A DNA stretch of 5,822 bases, taken from the NCBI GenBank assembly GCA_030427215.1, contig JAUHXB010000089.1, forward strand, positions 1 to 5,822, given 5' to 3'. Shown one piece after another: positions 1 to 5,547 of the stretch. Positions within the stretch are counted from its first letter, which is position 1; every line of letters begins with the position of its first letter. The translations under genes were made by a program, and so were the position numbers. The stretch is from Alphaproteobacteria bacterium (GTDB lineage Bacteria > Pseudomonadota > Alphaproteobacteria > Micavibrionales > UBA1664). The notes under the pieces are model-generated. The model was not told the origin of the DNA and ran no database searches. It saw only the letters and a list, made by a program, of their open reading frames with translations.

Positions 1-704
1 AAATCACTCTTGAGAAAATCACACGCGCTGGTGGTCAAAAGATTCGTCGACAAGACCAAACATACGAAGAAAGCGGTTTTACTTCTATCCGCAAGGCACG
101 AACATCTCTTTTGATAGATCATGATCACATGGCCATTGAAATCGGATATACGGGTCATCGTTTAATCACCAGTTGCGGAACGCATTATTTGGATTCCAAT
201 TGGAAAAACGCTTTGTCCAGTATGGCAGCACAATCTGCCTTGACAATTGATAATATGCATACCTTTACAACAGACGTAAAACCAAAGGTGGAGCTTCAAA
301 AACTGAATAGTGATGTTTTATTTATCGGAACATATGGCATGTATCATAATGACGTATTGATCGCACATACGCGTCGTCTCTATATAGACAAAGCGGGTGA
401 GGACATCAGAGGTGAAGATATTGTCACACGTGATATCGCCGCGCATGATCTTCCCCTTACAATACGGTTTCACATTCACCCAAACGTAAAGGTTTCAATG
501 ATGAATGATCATACAGGTATTTTACTGCGCCTTCCAAATGGCGTCGGATGGGCGTTTCGATGCCACGACTCATCGGCCATGGCATTAGACGAATCTGTGT
601 TTTGTTCAAATGGATTTGATATCCGAAAAACCCACCAAATAGCCATCCATATTCCTTTCAAGGGGCTCAATAATAAGATAAAATGGGCGCTGAAAAGGGT
701 TTGA
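1..704 (+). CDS. Heparinase II/III-like protein, C-terminal part (5' end outside window)
   Basis: The frame is open from base 3 to the TGA at 702-704, giving 233 codons, so this is the C-terminal part of a longer protein. A TTG at 111 is only an internal codon, because coding-like sequence continues upstream of it. The visible part resembles the C-terminal beta-sheet domain of heparinase II/III-like proteins of Alphaproteobacteria. Matching blocks are ESGFTSIRKARTSLLID, GHRLITSCGTHYLDSNWKNAL, AAQSALTIDN, the IRFHIHP block followed by LLRLPNGVGWAFRC, and a LDESVF stretch near the end. Family members are polysaccharide lyases or homologues, often soluble or periplasmic, but the substrate of this alphaproteobacterial subgroup is not established. 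The N-terminal alpha/alpha toroid with most catalytic residues lies outside the window, so activity cannot be judged. In many Alphaproteobacteria this gene sits near purH or rsmB; here it is followed by an HPt gene. No convincing terminator is seen in the 63-nt gap after it. Confidence 0.8.
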   Translation, partial: ITLEKITRAGGQKIRRQDQTYEESGFTSIRKARTSLLIDHDHMAIEIGYTGHRLITSCGTHYLDSNWKNALSSMAAQSALTIDNMHTFTTDVKPKVELQKLNSDVLFIGTYGMYHNDVLIAHTRRLYIDKAGEDIRGEDIVTRDIAAHDLPLTIRFHIHPNVKVSMMNDHTGILLRLPNGVGWAFRCHDSSAMALDESVFCSNGFDIRKTHQIAIHIPFKGLNNKIKWALKRV

Positions 705-767
705 GTAAAAGTCATACATCTATATTCCGCACTATATTTCGATGCGTTTTCGGCATAGTATAATAGT

Positions 768-1127
768 ATGAATCCAAATATTGATACAGAACAAATTATG
801 GAAGCAAAGGATATTTTAGGAGATGCCTTTGGCCAATTGGTCGAGGGGTATGTTCATGATACGCAGGTTATTTTAGCCGAAATTGATGTTGCCCGTGCCT
901 CTAACTGCAATGAAGAAATTAGACAGCAAGTCCACACCTTAAAATCATCCAGCTTTCAAGTCGGAGCAAAACAGGTTCAATCCACCTCAGAAGAGATCGA
1001 AGCCTATTTAAAAAAGAACAGTGATCACCTTAATGATATGGACTCACAGTTTGATATAGATGCAAAAATCATACAATTGCGCCAAAATTTTGCTGATTAC
1101 CAGGATGAAATAAAAAACCACTTATAA
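768..1127 (+). CDS. Stand-alone histidine phosphotransfer (HPt) domain protein
   Basis: This 119-residue protein is essentially a single HPt domain, a four-helix bundle that shuttles phosphate between response-regulator receiver domains in phosphorelays. The key motif is VHTLKSSSFQVGAKQV at about residues 55-70, matching the HPt consensus H-x-L-K-[GS]-[SA]-x-x-x-G; His56 is the predicted phosphorylated residue and Lys59 its usual conserved neighbour. The N-terminal part (DILGDAFGQLVEGYVHDTQVILAEID) fits helices A and B. It is cytoplasmic, with no signal peptide or membrane segment. No kinase or response regulator is next to it, so its partners are unknown. ATG 768 is the first start after an in-frame TAG at 756-758 and leaves a normal HPt N-terminus. 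There is no recognisable Shine-Dalgarno sequence before it; a TATAAT lies at 759-764, too close to act as the -10 element for this start. The protein's own C-terminus follows the domain directly, with no output domain. Confidence 0.85.
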   Translation: MNPNIDTEQIMEAKDILGDAFGQLVEGYVHDTQVILAEIDVARASNCNEEIRQQVHTLKSSSFQVGAKQVQSTSEEIEAYLKKNSDHLNDMDSQFDIDAKIIQLRQNFADYQDEIKNHL

Positions 1128-1137
1128 AAAAATTCTC

Positions 1138-1166
1138 TTGGCTTTTTCTGAAATTCAGCCTATAAA
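1138..1166 (+). promoter_or_regulatory. Putative sigma70-type promoter for secE-nusG
   Basis: TTGGCT at 1138-1143 (4 of 6 matches to the -35 consensus) and TATAAA at 1161-1166 (5 of 6 to the -10 consensus) are separated by an optimal 17 bp. The pair begins 11 nt after the HPt stop codon, and predicted transcription would start near 1173, giving a leader of about 67 nt before secE. This is pattern matching by eye only. The position just upstream of secE is where a promoter for this usually highly expressed pair is expected. Confidence 0.45.
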
Positions 1167-1196
1167 ACGACATTCCCTAAAAAATTGAAATAAAAA

Positions 1197-1215
1197 TAAC
1201 TGCATGATGCAGTTA
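1197..1215 (+). promoter_or_regulatory. Perfect 8-bp hairpin in the secE leader
   Basis: TAACTGCA (1197-1204) and TGCAGTTA (1208-1215) are exact inverted repeats around a 3-nt TGA loop. The element lies between the predicted secE promoter and the secE ribosome binding site (GAGG at 1227-1230), so it would form in the leader RNA, about 11 nt upstream of that site. It is not followed by a T-run on the plus strand, so it is not a normal terminator for the HPt gene. On the minus strand it is followed by a T-rich stretch, but no minus-strand gene ends here. It could equally be a protein-binding palindrome in DNA. Confidence 0.4.
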
Positions 1216-1239
1216 ACAGGGAAGATGAGGACGATTGAA

Positions 1240-1437
1240 ATGGTAGAATCAAAAAAAACAAGCCCGATTGAGTTTATTAAACAAGTCAAAACAGAAGCCA
1301 AAAAAGTCACTTGGCCGACACGACAAGAAACGACCATATCGACCATTATGGTCTTTATCATGGTCACAATCGTTGCAATATTTTTATTTTTGGTTGACCA
1401 AAGTGTCGCCGCAATCATTCAATGGATTTTAGGATAA
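1240..1437 (+). CDS. secE: Protein translocase subunit SecE
   Basis: SecE is the small essential subunit that clamps the two halves of the SecY channel in the inner-membrane SecYEG translocase. The 65-residue product has the short single-membrane-span form typical of Alphaproteobacteria. The conserved amphipathic helix and hinge read EFIKQVKTEAKKVTWPTRQET at about residues 11-31, including the hallmark VTWP. One hydrophobic segment follows at about residues 33-52. I chose ATG 1240 because GAGG at 1227-1230 lies 9 nt upstream and the protein then begins with a normal short N-terminus (MVESKKTSPIEF). The frame stays open to an ATG at 1204, which would add 12 residues, but that start sits inside the leader hairpin and has no ribosome binding site. 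nusG begins 19 nt downstream, so the two genes very likely form one transcript. No tRNA-Trp gene, which precedes secE in many relatives, is seen upstream. Confidence 0.95.
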   Translation: MVESKKTSPIEFIKQVKTEAKKVTWPTRQETTISTIMVFIMVTIVAIFLFLVDQSVAAIIQWILG

Positions 1438-1456
1438 TTTTTTTAGGAGTATAAAA

Positions 1457-1987
1457 ATGACCGCAAGATGGTACGTTATTCAGGTTTATTCAGGATTTGA
1501 ACAAAAAATTGGTGATTCCATTCAGGAACAGGCCGCCAAAAAAGGCTTTGCCAATGATATAGAAGAGATCATGGTTCCAACACAAGATGTGGTCGAGCTA
1601 AAACGTGGACAACGCGTTACAACAACAAAACAAGTTTTTCCTGGATATATTCTTATTAAAATGGAAATGTCAGATGCGGCATGGCATTTAATCAAAAATA
1701 CAGACAAGGTAACGGGTTTCCTTGGCGGCGGACGCAAACCCGTTCCGATTTCACAAAAAGAAGCCGAAGCGATGATGAACAACCTGCAAGATGGATCAAG
1801 TGCAACGGCAACAATGGTGACATTCGATATCGGTGAAGAATTGAGAGTGGTTGATGGTCCTTTTGCATCCTTTAATGGTTTGGTCGAAGAGATCGACGAA
1901 GACAAACAAAGACTTAAAGTGTCTGTTTCAATATTTGGGCGTGCCACGCCGGTTGAACTGGATTACGGACAGGTTGAAAAAGTATAA
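1457..1987 (+). CDS. nusG: Transcription termination/antitermination protein NusG
   Basis: NusG binds the RNA polymerase clamp through its N-terminal NGN domain, reduces pausing, and uses its C-terminal KOW domain to contact Rho or ribosomal protein S10. At 176 residues the length is normal. The NGN domain covers about residues 3-110, with WYVIQVYSGFE at 5-15, a FPGYILIKM block at 61-69 and KVTGFLGGG at 84-92. The KOW domain covers about 123-176, with GEELRVVDGPFASFNGLVEEID and the terminal SIFGRATPVELDYGQVEKV. A good ribosome binding site, AGGAG at 1445-1449, lies 7 nt before the ATG. It is co-directional with secE at a 19-nt distance, the usual pairing. Unusually, rplK does not follow: an 83-nt gap leads to a lipoprotein gene instead. 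Confidence 0.97.
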   Translation: MTARWYVIQVYSGFEQKIGDSIQEQAAKKGFANDIEEIMVPTQDVVELKRGQRVTTTKQVFPGYILIKMEMSDAAWHLIKNTDKVTGFLGGGRKPVPISQKEAEAMMNNLQDGSSATATMVTFDIGEELRVVDGPFASFNGLVEEIDEDKQRLKVSVSIFGRATPVELDYGQVEKV

Positions 1988-1993
1988 TTTTTC

Positions 1994-2010
1994 GCAAATT
2001 AAAAATTTGC
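1994..2010 (+). terminator. Weak AT-rich hairpin after nusG, possible terminator
   Basis: GCAAATT (1994-2000) and AATTTGC (2004-2010) form a perfect 7-bp stem with an AAA loop, 7 nt past the nusG stop. Only two of the seven pairs are G-C and the following bases (AAGTTTTCG) contain just a short T-run, so intrinsic termination would be weak. It may instead protect the 3' end or allow partial readthrough to the next gene. Confidence 0.3.
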
Positions 2011-2070
2011 AAGTTTTCGTGAGACTGCTAAACTTTATTTCATAATTACAAATTGGAGCATATTGATCTT

Positions 2071-2715
2071 ATGAACAGAGCCATACTAAGCCTTTTTATT
2101 GTTGGCAGCTTAATCACTTTACAAGCATGTGAAAATTATAAAAAGCGAGATCCCTCGCGTATTGCTGCAACAAACGTTACAGGGTTTTTTGGACGTGCCA
2201 ACAGTGACTACACTGATAATCTTTTGGCGCGACAAATTTATGTTACCGTTGATCGAATTTTAGACCAGGCAAACCTACTCGACGGAACACCCATTCCCGT
2301 TATCGTCGCAACCATTGCAAATATCGATCAAGTTGAAAAAAGTGACACTTTCGGTCGTGTTGTAACTGAACAAATCTCTTCCCGCCTTGTACATCGCGGC
2401 CTTACAACCTCGGAACTTAAACTTCGAAAAAGCCTCAATATAAAACAAGGACTTAAAGATCCTATGGAGGCTGGCGAGTTTATATTGTCACGCGACATCG
2501 ATGATATTCGCACGGAATATAAAGTCGGCTATGTCATGACCGGGACCTATGGAATTGCAGGGGACGAAGTTATGGTCAATCTCAAAATGATCGATATCCA
2601 AACAGGTCATATTATTGGGGCCTCTGATTTCGCTATTGATACCGATTCTAATATCAAAAATCTTTTAAGAAGAGATCGTGGACACAAATTTTATGGCGGA
2701 TCAATGGTTAATTAG
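2071..2715 (+). CDS. FlgO-domain outer-membrane lipoprotein
   Basis: The 214-residue product starts with a lipoprotein signal peptide (hydrophobic ILSLFIVGSLITL) ending in the lipobox LQAC, with Cys20 as the predicted lipidated residue. Residue 21 is Glu, not Asp, so an outer-membrane location is likely. The mature part matches the FlgO domain: FGRVVTEQISSRLVHRGL at about 94-111, GEFILSRDIDDI at 135-146, GYVMTGTY at 153-160 and VNLKMIDIQTGHIIGASDF at 169-187. In Vibrio, FlgO with FlgP and FlgT supports the flagellar outer-membrane (H-ring) region. The domain also occurs in lipoproteins without flagellar neighbours, and no flagellar gene is seen here, so the role is uncertain. ATG 2071 gives the best signal peptide; GGAG at 2054-2057 is somewhat distant (13 nt). 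A TTG at 2053 in the same frame would add six polar residues before it. The gene ends 5 nt before clpS, suggesting one transcript. Confidence 0.8.
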   Translation: MNRAILSLFIVGSLITLQACENYKKRDPSRIAATNVTGFFGRANSDYTDNLLARQIYVTVDRILDQANLLDGTPIPVIVATIANIDQVEKSDTFGRVVTEQISSRLVHRGLTTSELKLRKSLNIKQGLKDPMEAGEFILSRDIDDIRTEYKVGYVMTGTYGIAGDEVMVNLKMIDIQTGHIIGASDFAIDTDSNIKNLLRRDRGHKFYGGSMVN

Positions 2716-2720
2716 AAAAG

Positions 2721-3065
2721 ATGACAAACGCGTCACACTCTAACAATCAAAACAAACCATATGACGACAATAATTCTGCTGATGTTTTATTAAAACCGCG
2801 TCCAAAAACAAAAAAACCTAACATGTATAAAGTCATTCTTTTGAATGATGATTATACACCGATGAATTTTGTAACGCATATTTTAGAAAAATTTTTCAAT
2901 AAAACCAAGACCGAAGCCGATGAAATCATGATGCAAGTTCATCGCCGTGGTGTCGGGGTTTGTGGTATCTACTCCTATGAGATTGCGGAAACAAAGGTTG
3001 TTCAAGTCATGGAATACGCAAAAATAAATGAACAACCTCTACAATGTACAATGGAAAAAGACTAA
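2721..3065 (+). CDS. clpS: ATP-dependent Clp protease adaptor ClpS
   Basis: ClpS is the cytoplasmic N-recognin that binds proteins with N-degron residues and delivers them to the ClpAP protease. The 114-residue product has a polar, probably disordered N-terminal extension (residues 1-34, rich in Asn, Asp, Lys and Pro), which is the part that normally engages the ClpA pore, followed by the compact core. The N-degron pocket is intact: LLNDDYTPMNFV at 40-51 supplies Asn42, Asp43 and the Met48 gatekeeper, and MQVHRRGVGVCG at 71-82 supplies His74. The end PLQCTMEKD is the usual C-terminus. These features point to the canonical ClpS1 type rather than the divergent ClpS2 paralogue. It begins 5 nt after the FlgO-domain gene with only a weak purine-rich site, consistent with translational coupling. 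clpA, its usual neighbour and partner, is not in the window. Confidence 0.95.
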   Translation: MTNASHSNNQNKPYDDNNSADVLLKPRPKTKKPNMYKVILLNDDYTPMNFVTHILEKFFNKTKTEADEIMMQVHRRGVGVCGIYSYEIAETKVVQVMEYAKINEQPLQCTMEKD

Positions 3066-3090
3066 ATTTATTTAAAATTTTCATAATATC

Positions 3091-3120
3091 TTGAATTTTA
3101 GGCTTTCTTAACACTCTATT
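3091..3120 (+). promoter_or_regulatory. Weak candidate promoter for the lipoprotein gene at 3135
   Basis: TTGAAT at 3091-3096 and TCTATT at 3115-3120 (4 of 6 matches each) are 18 bp apart in the AT-rich 69-nt gap between clpS and the next gene. Predicted transcription would start near 3127, leaving almost no leader, which fits the lack of a Shine-Dalgarno sequence before ATG 3135. This is a weak match in AT-rich DNA and may be chance. Confidence 0.2.
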
Positions 3121-3134
3121 GATAAACTACTTTC

Positions 3135-3704
3135 ATGAGAGAAAGAGTTTTTCAGTATTTGGCCATAATATCTTGCGCTGTGTTGCTTAGTGCATGCGTC
3201 ACAACATCTCAAAAAACATCGCGGCCAAAGGCACCGATGCCACCTTTATCTGATGTCTCAACAGCCAATATTGCCGCTCTTAATAACATTGAGACCGCCT
3301 CTGGAAATCCATCAAGAGTATTAGAATTACCAAATGCTGAAAGGCAAACTCGCCAATGCTCATTTTCTTCATTTCACCGCAAAAATACAATCGGATATGA
3401 ACTTGATGACCGTCGTCAAATTGGCTTTCGCGTATCGCCCGATATTGATGTTTTCGATTTATCCGAAACTCAAGTTAAAGTTGGTTTGAATTTTACGATG
3501 GCACTTGGTGGCTCTGCTAATAAACGTCCGAAATGTACATATGGATCAGGGTATTACGGGCTTCTTCCCTACGCCATAAATAGTGATATCGACGTTAGCG
3601 GCCTTGCAGATATGGATCGTATCAAATCATATGCGCAAGAAAGAATTGAGGCGCGTGAACAACGCCAGATTGAACGCAAAAAACGCGCCGAATTAGGACT
3701 TTAA
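3135..3704 (+). CDS. Uncharacterised lipoprotein
   Basis: I do not recognise this family. The 189-residue product has a clear lipoprotein signal peptide: MRER, a hydrophobic stretch VFQYLAIISCAVLLSA, and lipobox LLSA-C with Cys21 as the predicted lipidated residue; Val22 is compatible with transport to the outer membrane. A Pro/Ser/Lys-rich linker follows (about 23-40). The middle (about 72-145) looks like a small beta-rich domain with two cysteines, Cys75 (RQCSFSSF) and Cys134 (PKCTYGSGYYG), which could form a disulfide in the periplasm. The C-terminus (about 158-187) is a highly charged, probably helical tail rich in Arg, Glu, Gln and Lys. ATG 3135 is needed to keep the signal peptide although no ribosome binding site is visible. 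The gene lies 69 nt after clpS and converges on the flavoprotein gene with only 13 nt between the two stop codons. Confidence 0.75.
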   Translation: MRERVFQYLAIISCAVLLSACVTTSQKTSRPKAPMPPLSDVSTANIAALNNIETASGNPSRVLELPNAERQTRQCSFSSFHRKNTIGYELDDRRQIGFRVSPDIDVFDLSETQVKVGLNFTMALGGSANKRPKCTYGSGYYGLLPYAINSDIDVSGLADMDRIKSYAQERIEAREQRQIERKKRAELGL

Positions 3705-3717
3705 GAAAAAACACTGC

Positions 3718-4902
3718 CTAGACATTTTGCCCGGCAACATAACCCGAAGACCACGCCCATTGAAAATTAAATCCACCTAAATGTCCTGTGACATCAATAA
3801 CTTCGCCAATAAAGTAAAGCCCCTGTTGGTTTTTGGCCTCCATTGTTTTGGATGATAATTCATTCGTATCAACACCGCCAAGCGTAACCTCGGCGGTTCG
3901 ATACCCTTCTGTTCCATCAGGTTTAACCGTCCATGCATTCACCGCATCAGCCAATCTTTTTAATGTGTTATCAGACATTTCCGCAATATTACCTTCAACC
4001 CTTTGATCCTCGCAAATGCTTTGAGCCAGTCGTTTCGGCAAGTAATCACTTAAGATGGTTTGAATGTTTTGTTTCGGTTTTTTTGATTTATGGCTTTGTA
4101 ATTCTTCCAAAATATTCATGTCGGGGCGCATATTAATTGCGATCGCCTCACCCTCATCCCAATAGGATGATATTTGCAAAATGGAAGGACCACTTAATCC
4201 TCGATGGGTGAATAATAATCCTTCATTAAAGGCCGTTTTGTCTTGCATGACCGTCGCCTCAACGGATAATCCACTCATCGCCTTACATCGTTCCAATAAA
4301 TCCGATTGAAAGGTCAGGGGAACTAGACCTGCGCGCGTTGAAATAACGTTTAATCCAAATTGTTTTGCAATATCAAACCCAAATGATGTTGCGCCAATTT
4401 TGGGAATGGATAACCCACCCGTTGCAATGACAAGCGACTCACATGTTTTTGGGCCTTGCGATGTTTCAATAACATAGTGCCCATCATTATATTTGATTGC
4501 ACCGACTTGTGTTTCCATCTCCCGTTGGACACCTGCATCGTCACATTCCCGCGCCAACATATCGATAATCTGTTGCGATGAACCATCGCAAAATAATTGT
4601 CCCAATGTTTTTTCGTGATAGGCGATGCCGTGTTTTTCAACCAAATCAATAAAATCGTCAACCGTATATTGTTTCAAGGCTGACTTACAAAAATGCGGAT
4701 TTTGTGACAAATATGTTTCAGGACAGGCATAGAGATTTGTAAAATTACATCGCCCACCGCCCGATATTCTTATTTTTTCCGCTAGTTTTTTTGCGTGATC
4801 AATAAGCCAGACTTTACGGCCACGTTTACCAGCCTCGGCCGCGCACATCATGCCCGCACCGCCTGCACCAATAATAATAACATCATAATCACACTTCATC
4901 AT
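3718..4902 (-). CDS. HI0933/YhiN/BaiN-family NAD(P)/FAD-dependent flavoprotein
   Basis: This 394-residue protein is a two-dinucleotide-binding-fold flavoprotein of the HI0933 family. The N-terminal Rossmann motif VIIIGAGGAGMMCA (GxGxxG at 12-17) binds the FAD ADP moiety. The family signature ISGGGRCNFTN is at 46-56. A second glycine-rich block, VIATGGLSIPKIGATSFGFDIA, lies mid-protein, followed by the family's LLFTHRGLSGPSILQIS. The C-terminal EVTLGGVDTNEL and GLYFIGEVIDVTGHLGGFNFQWAWSSG complete the flavin site. Length is normal and no motif is missing. Characterised relatives include E. coli YhiN (RdsA), which makes dihydrouridine in 23S rRNA, and clostridial BaiN, implicated in bile-acid dehydroxylation. 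The rRNA role seems more plausible here, but that is inference. Two adjacent ATGs (4902 and 4899) are possible starts; neither has a clear ribosome binding site. The gene diverges from mraZ. Confidence 0.9.
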   Translation of the reverse strand: MMKCDYDVIIIGAGGAGMMCAAEAGKRGRKVWLIDHAKKLAEKIRISGGGRCNFTNLYACPETYLSQNPHFCKSALKQYTVDDFIDLVEKHGIAYHEKTLGQLFCDGSSQQIIDMLARECDDAGVQREMETQVGAIKYNDGHYVIETSQGPKTCESLVIATGGLSIPKIGATSFGFDIAKQFGLNVISTRAGLVPLTFQSDLLERCKAMSGLSVEATVMQDKTAFNEGLLFTHRGLSGPSILQISSYWDEGEAIAINMRPDMNILEELQSHKSKKPKQNIQTILSDYLPKRLAQSICEDQRVEGNIAEMSDNTLKRLADAVNAWTVKPDGTEGYRTAEVTLGGVDTNELSSKTMEAKNQQGLYFIGEVIDVTGHLGGFNFQWAWSSGYVAGQNV

Positions 4903-4935
4903 GCGCGTTATAGCATAAATAAAATCACAAGCATC

Positions 4936-4965
4936 ATAATAAAAAACATTGACATCCCATGAAAA
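4936..4965 (-). promoter_or_regulatory. Candidate promoter for the flavoprotein gene
   Basis: On the minus strand, TTTTCA (4965-4960, 4 of 6 matches) and TATTAT (4941-4936, 5 of 6) are 18 bp apart. Transcription would start near 4929, about 27 nt before the ATG at 4902. The -35 element falls inside the MraZ-box array, so MraZ could also affect this gene. It is a by-eye match in AT-rich DNA. Confidence 0.25.
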
Positions 4966-4978
4966 TCCATGCTATCCC
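4949..4978 (+). promoter_or_regulatory. Candidate mraZ promoter
   Basis: A perfect consensus -35 hexamer TTGACA lies at 4949-4954, directly against the first MraZ box at 4955. The best -10 candidate is TATCCC at 4973-4978 with an 18-bp spacer, which is poor (3 of 6). Transcription would begin near 4985 and leave a leader of about 100 nt. The overlap with the MraZ boxes is what autorepression of mraZ would need, which raises the odds that the -35 is real. Confidence 0.35.
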
Positions 4979-4989
4979 ATATATATCCA
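4955..4989 (-). promoter_or_regulatory. Putative MraZ operator: four TGGRN boxes at 10-bp spacing
   Basis: Read on the minus strand the boxes are TGGAT (4989-4985), TGGGA (4979-4975), TGGAT (4969-4965) and TGGGA (4959-4955), each separated by exactly 5 bp. The invariant TGG therefore recurs every 10 bp, once per helical turn. MraZ of E. coli is known to bind tandem TGGGN repeats with 5-nt spacers upstream of its own gene, and mraZ begins about 100 nt to the right. Two of the four boxes have TGGA in place of TGGG. The array abuts TTGACA at 4949-4954 and covers the -35 region of the divergent flavoprotein promoter. Confidence 0.6.
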
Positions 4990-5087
4990 CATATGATCAT
5001 GAGGGGCGTGGCAAAGCACTTCCACAAACGGGCCATTCCCTTCATGAGATTGTGACAGCGCGTAATATAGCATAAGGGCTGAATAAA

Positions 5088-5543
5088 GTGGGATTATTTC
5101 TATCAACTACAACGAATAAAATTGATAAAAAGGGACGCATTTCCGTGCCTTCGGCCTTTCGAACTGTTCTTTCAAAGGATGATTTTGCAGGCGTCATTTT
5201 GTTTCAATCTTACACACTGCCCGCCATTGAGGGCGTATCAATGTCCACCATGGATATGATGAATAATCGCGTTGATCAAAATTTTGCATTTTTTTCCAAT
5301 GATCATGATGAATTGGCGACCGTTTTATTTGGGGGCGCTGTCCCGCTTGTCTTTGATGGGGATGGACGGATCACACTGCCCCAACATTTTATTGATCACG
5401 CGCAATTGGGCGATCAGGCGTCATTCGTTGGAATGGGACATAAATTTCAAATTTGGAATCCCGAATTATTCAAGGACCGCCAAAAACAATCTCTTGAATC
5501 CGTTAAATCCCAAGGCGTCACATTGTCGCGTAAGGATACATGA
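5088..5543 (+). CDS. mraZ: Transcriptional regulator MraZ
   Basis: MraZ is a ring-forming DNA-binding protein that represses its own dcw operon in E. coli. The 151-residue product has the expected two swapped-hairpin AbrB-like repeats: DKKGRISVP at 13-21 and DGDGRITLP at 90-98, each carrying the DxxxR core. The opening MGLFLSTTTNKIDKKGR is typical of Alphaproteobacteria and supports the GTG start at 5088. AAGGG at 5074-5078, 9 nt upstream, is a good ribosome binding site. A C-terminal charged tail (about 128-151) is longer than the folded core requires but normal for the class. rsmH starts 4 nt after the stop, and its ribosome binding site lies inside the mraZ 3' end, so the two genes are translationally linked. 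A TGGRN box array upstream is the likely site of autoregulation. Confidence 0.96.
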   Translation: MGLFLSTTTNKIDKKGRISVPSAFRTVLSKDDFAGVILFQSYTLPAIEGVSMSTMDMMNNRVDQNFAFFSNDHDELATVLFGGAVPLVFDGDGRITLPQHFIDHAQLGDQASFVGMGHKFQIWNPELFKDRQKQSLESVKSQGVTLSRKDT

Positions 5544-5547
5544 TCTT

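Noticed and set aside
742..756. ATGC/GCAT inverted repeat after the heparinase-like gene
   Set aside because: Only four base pairs with no T-run; too weak for a terminator.
759..764. Perfect TATAAT just upstream of the HPt gene
   Set aside because: It ends 3 nt before the ATG, so transcription would start inside the gene, and no acceptable -35 hexamer lies 16-18 bp upstream.
1204..1239. Longer SecE with 12 extra N-terminal residues
   Set aside because: The upstream ATG lies in the leader hairpin without a ribosome binding site, while ATG 1240 has GAGG at a good distance and gives the usual SecE length.
1155..1418. Minus-strand open frame of 87 codons opposite secE
   Set aside because: It is the antisense shadow of a well-supported secE gene, with no recognisable product.
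1522..1947. Minus-strand open frame of 141 codons opposite nusG
   Set aside because: It lies fully within nusG on the other strand, shows no family motif and has low-complexity Ser/Thr-rich content typical of antisense frames.
2041..2046. CATAAT as a -10 element for the FlgO-domain gene
   Set aside because: No acceptable -35 hexamer at the right distance, and such matches are common in AT-rich DNA.
5008..5025. GTGG/CCAC inverted repeat upstream of mraZ
   Set aside because: Four-base arms with a 10-nt gap are easily expected by chance and do not continue the 10-bp MraZ-box spacing.
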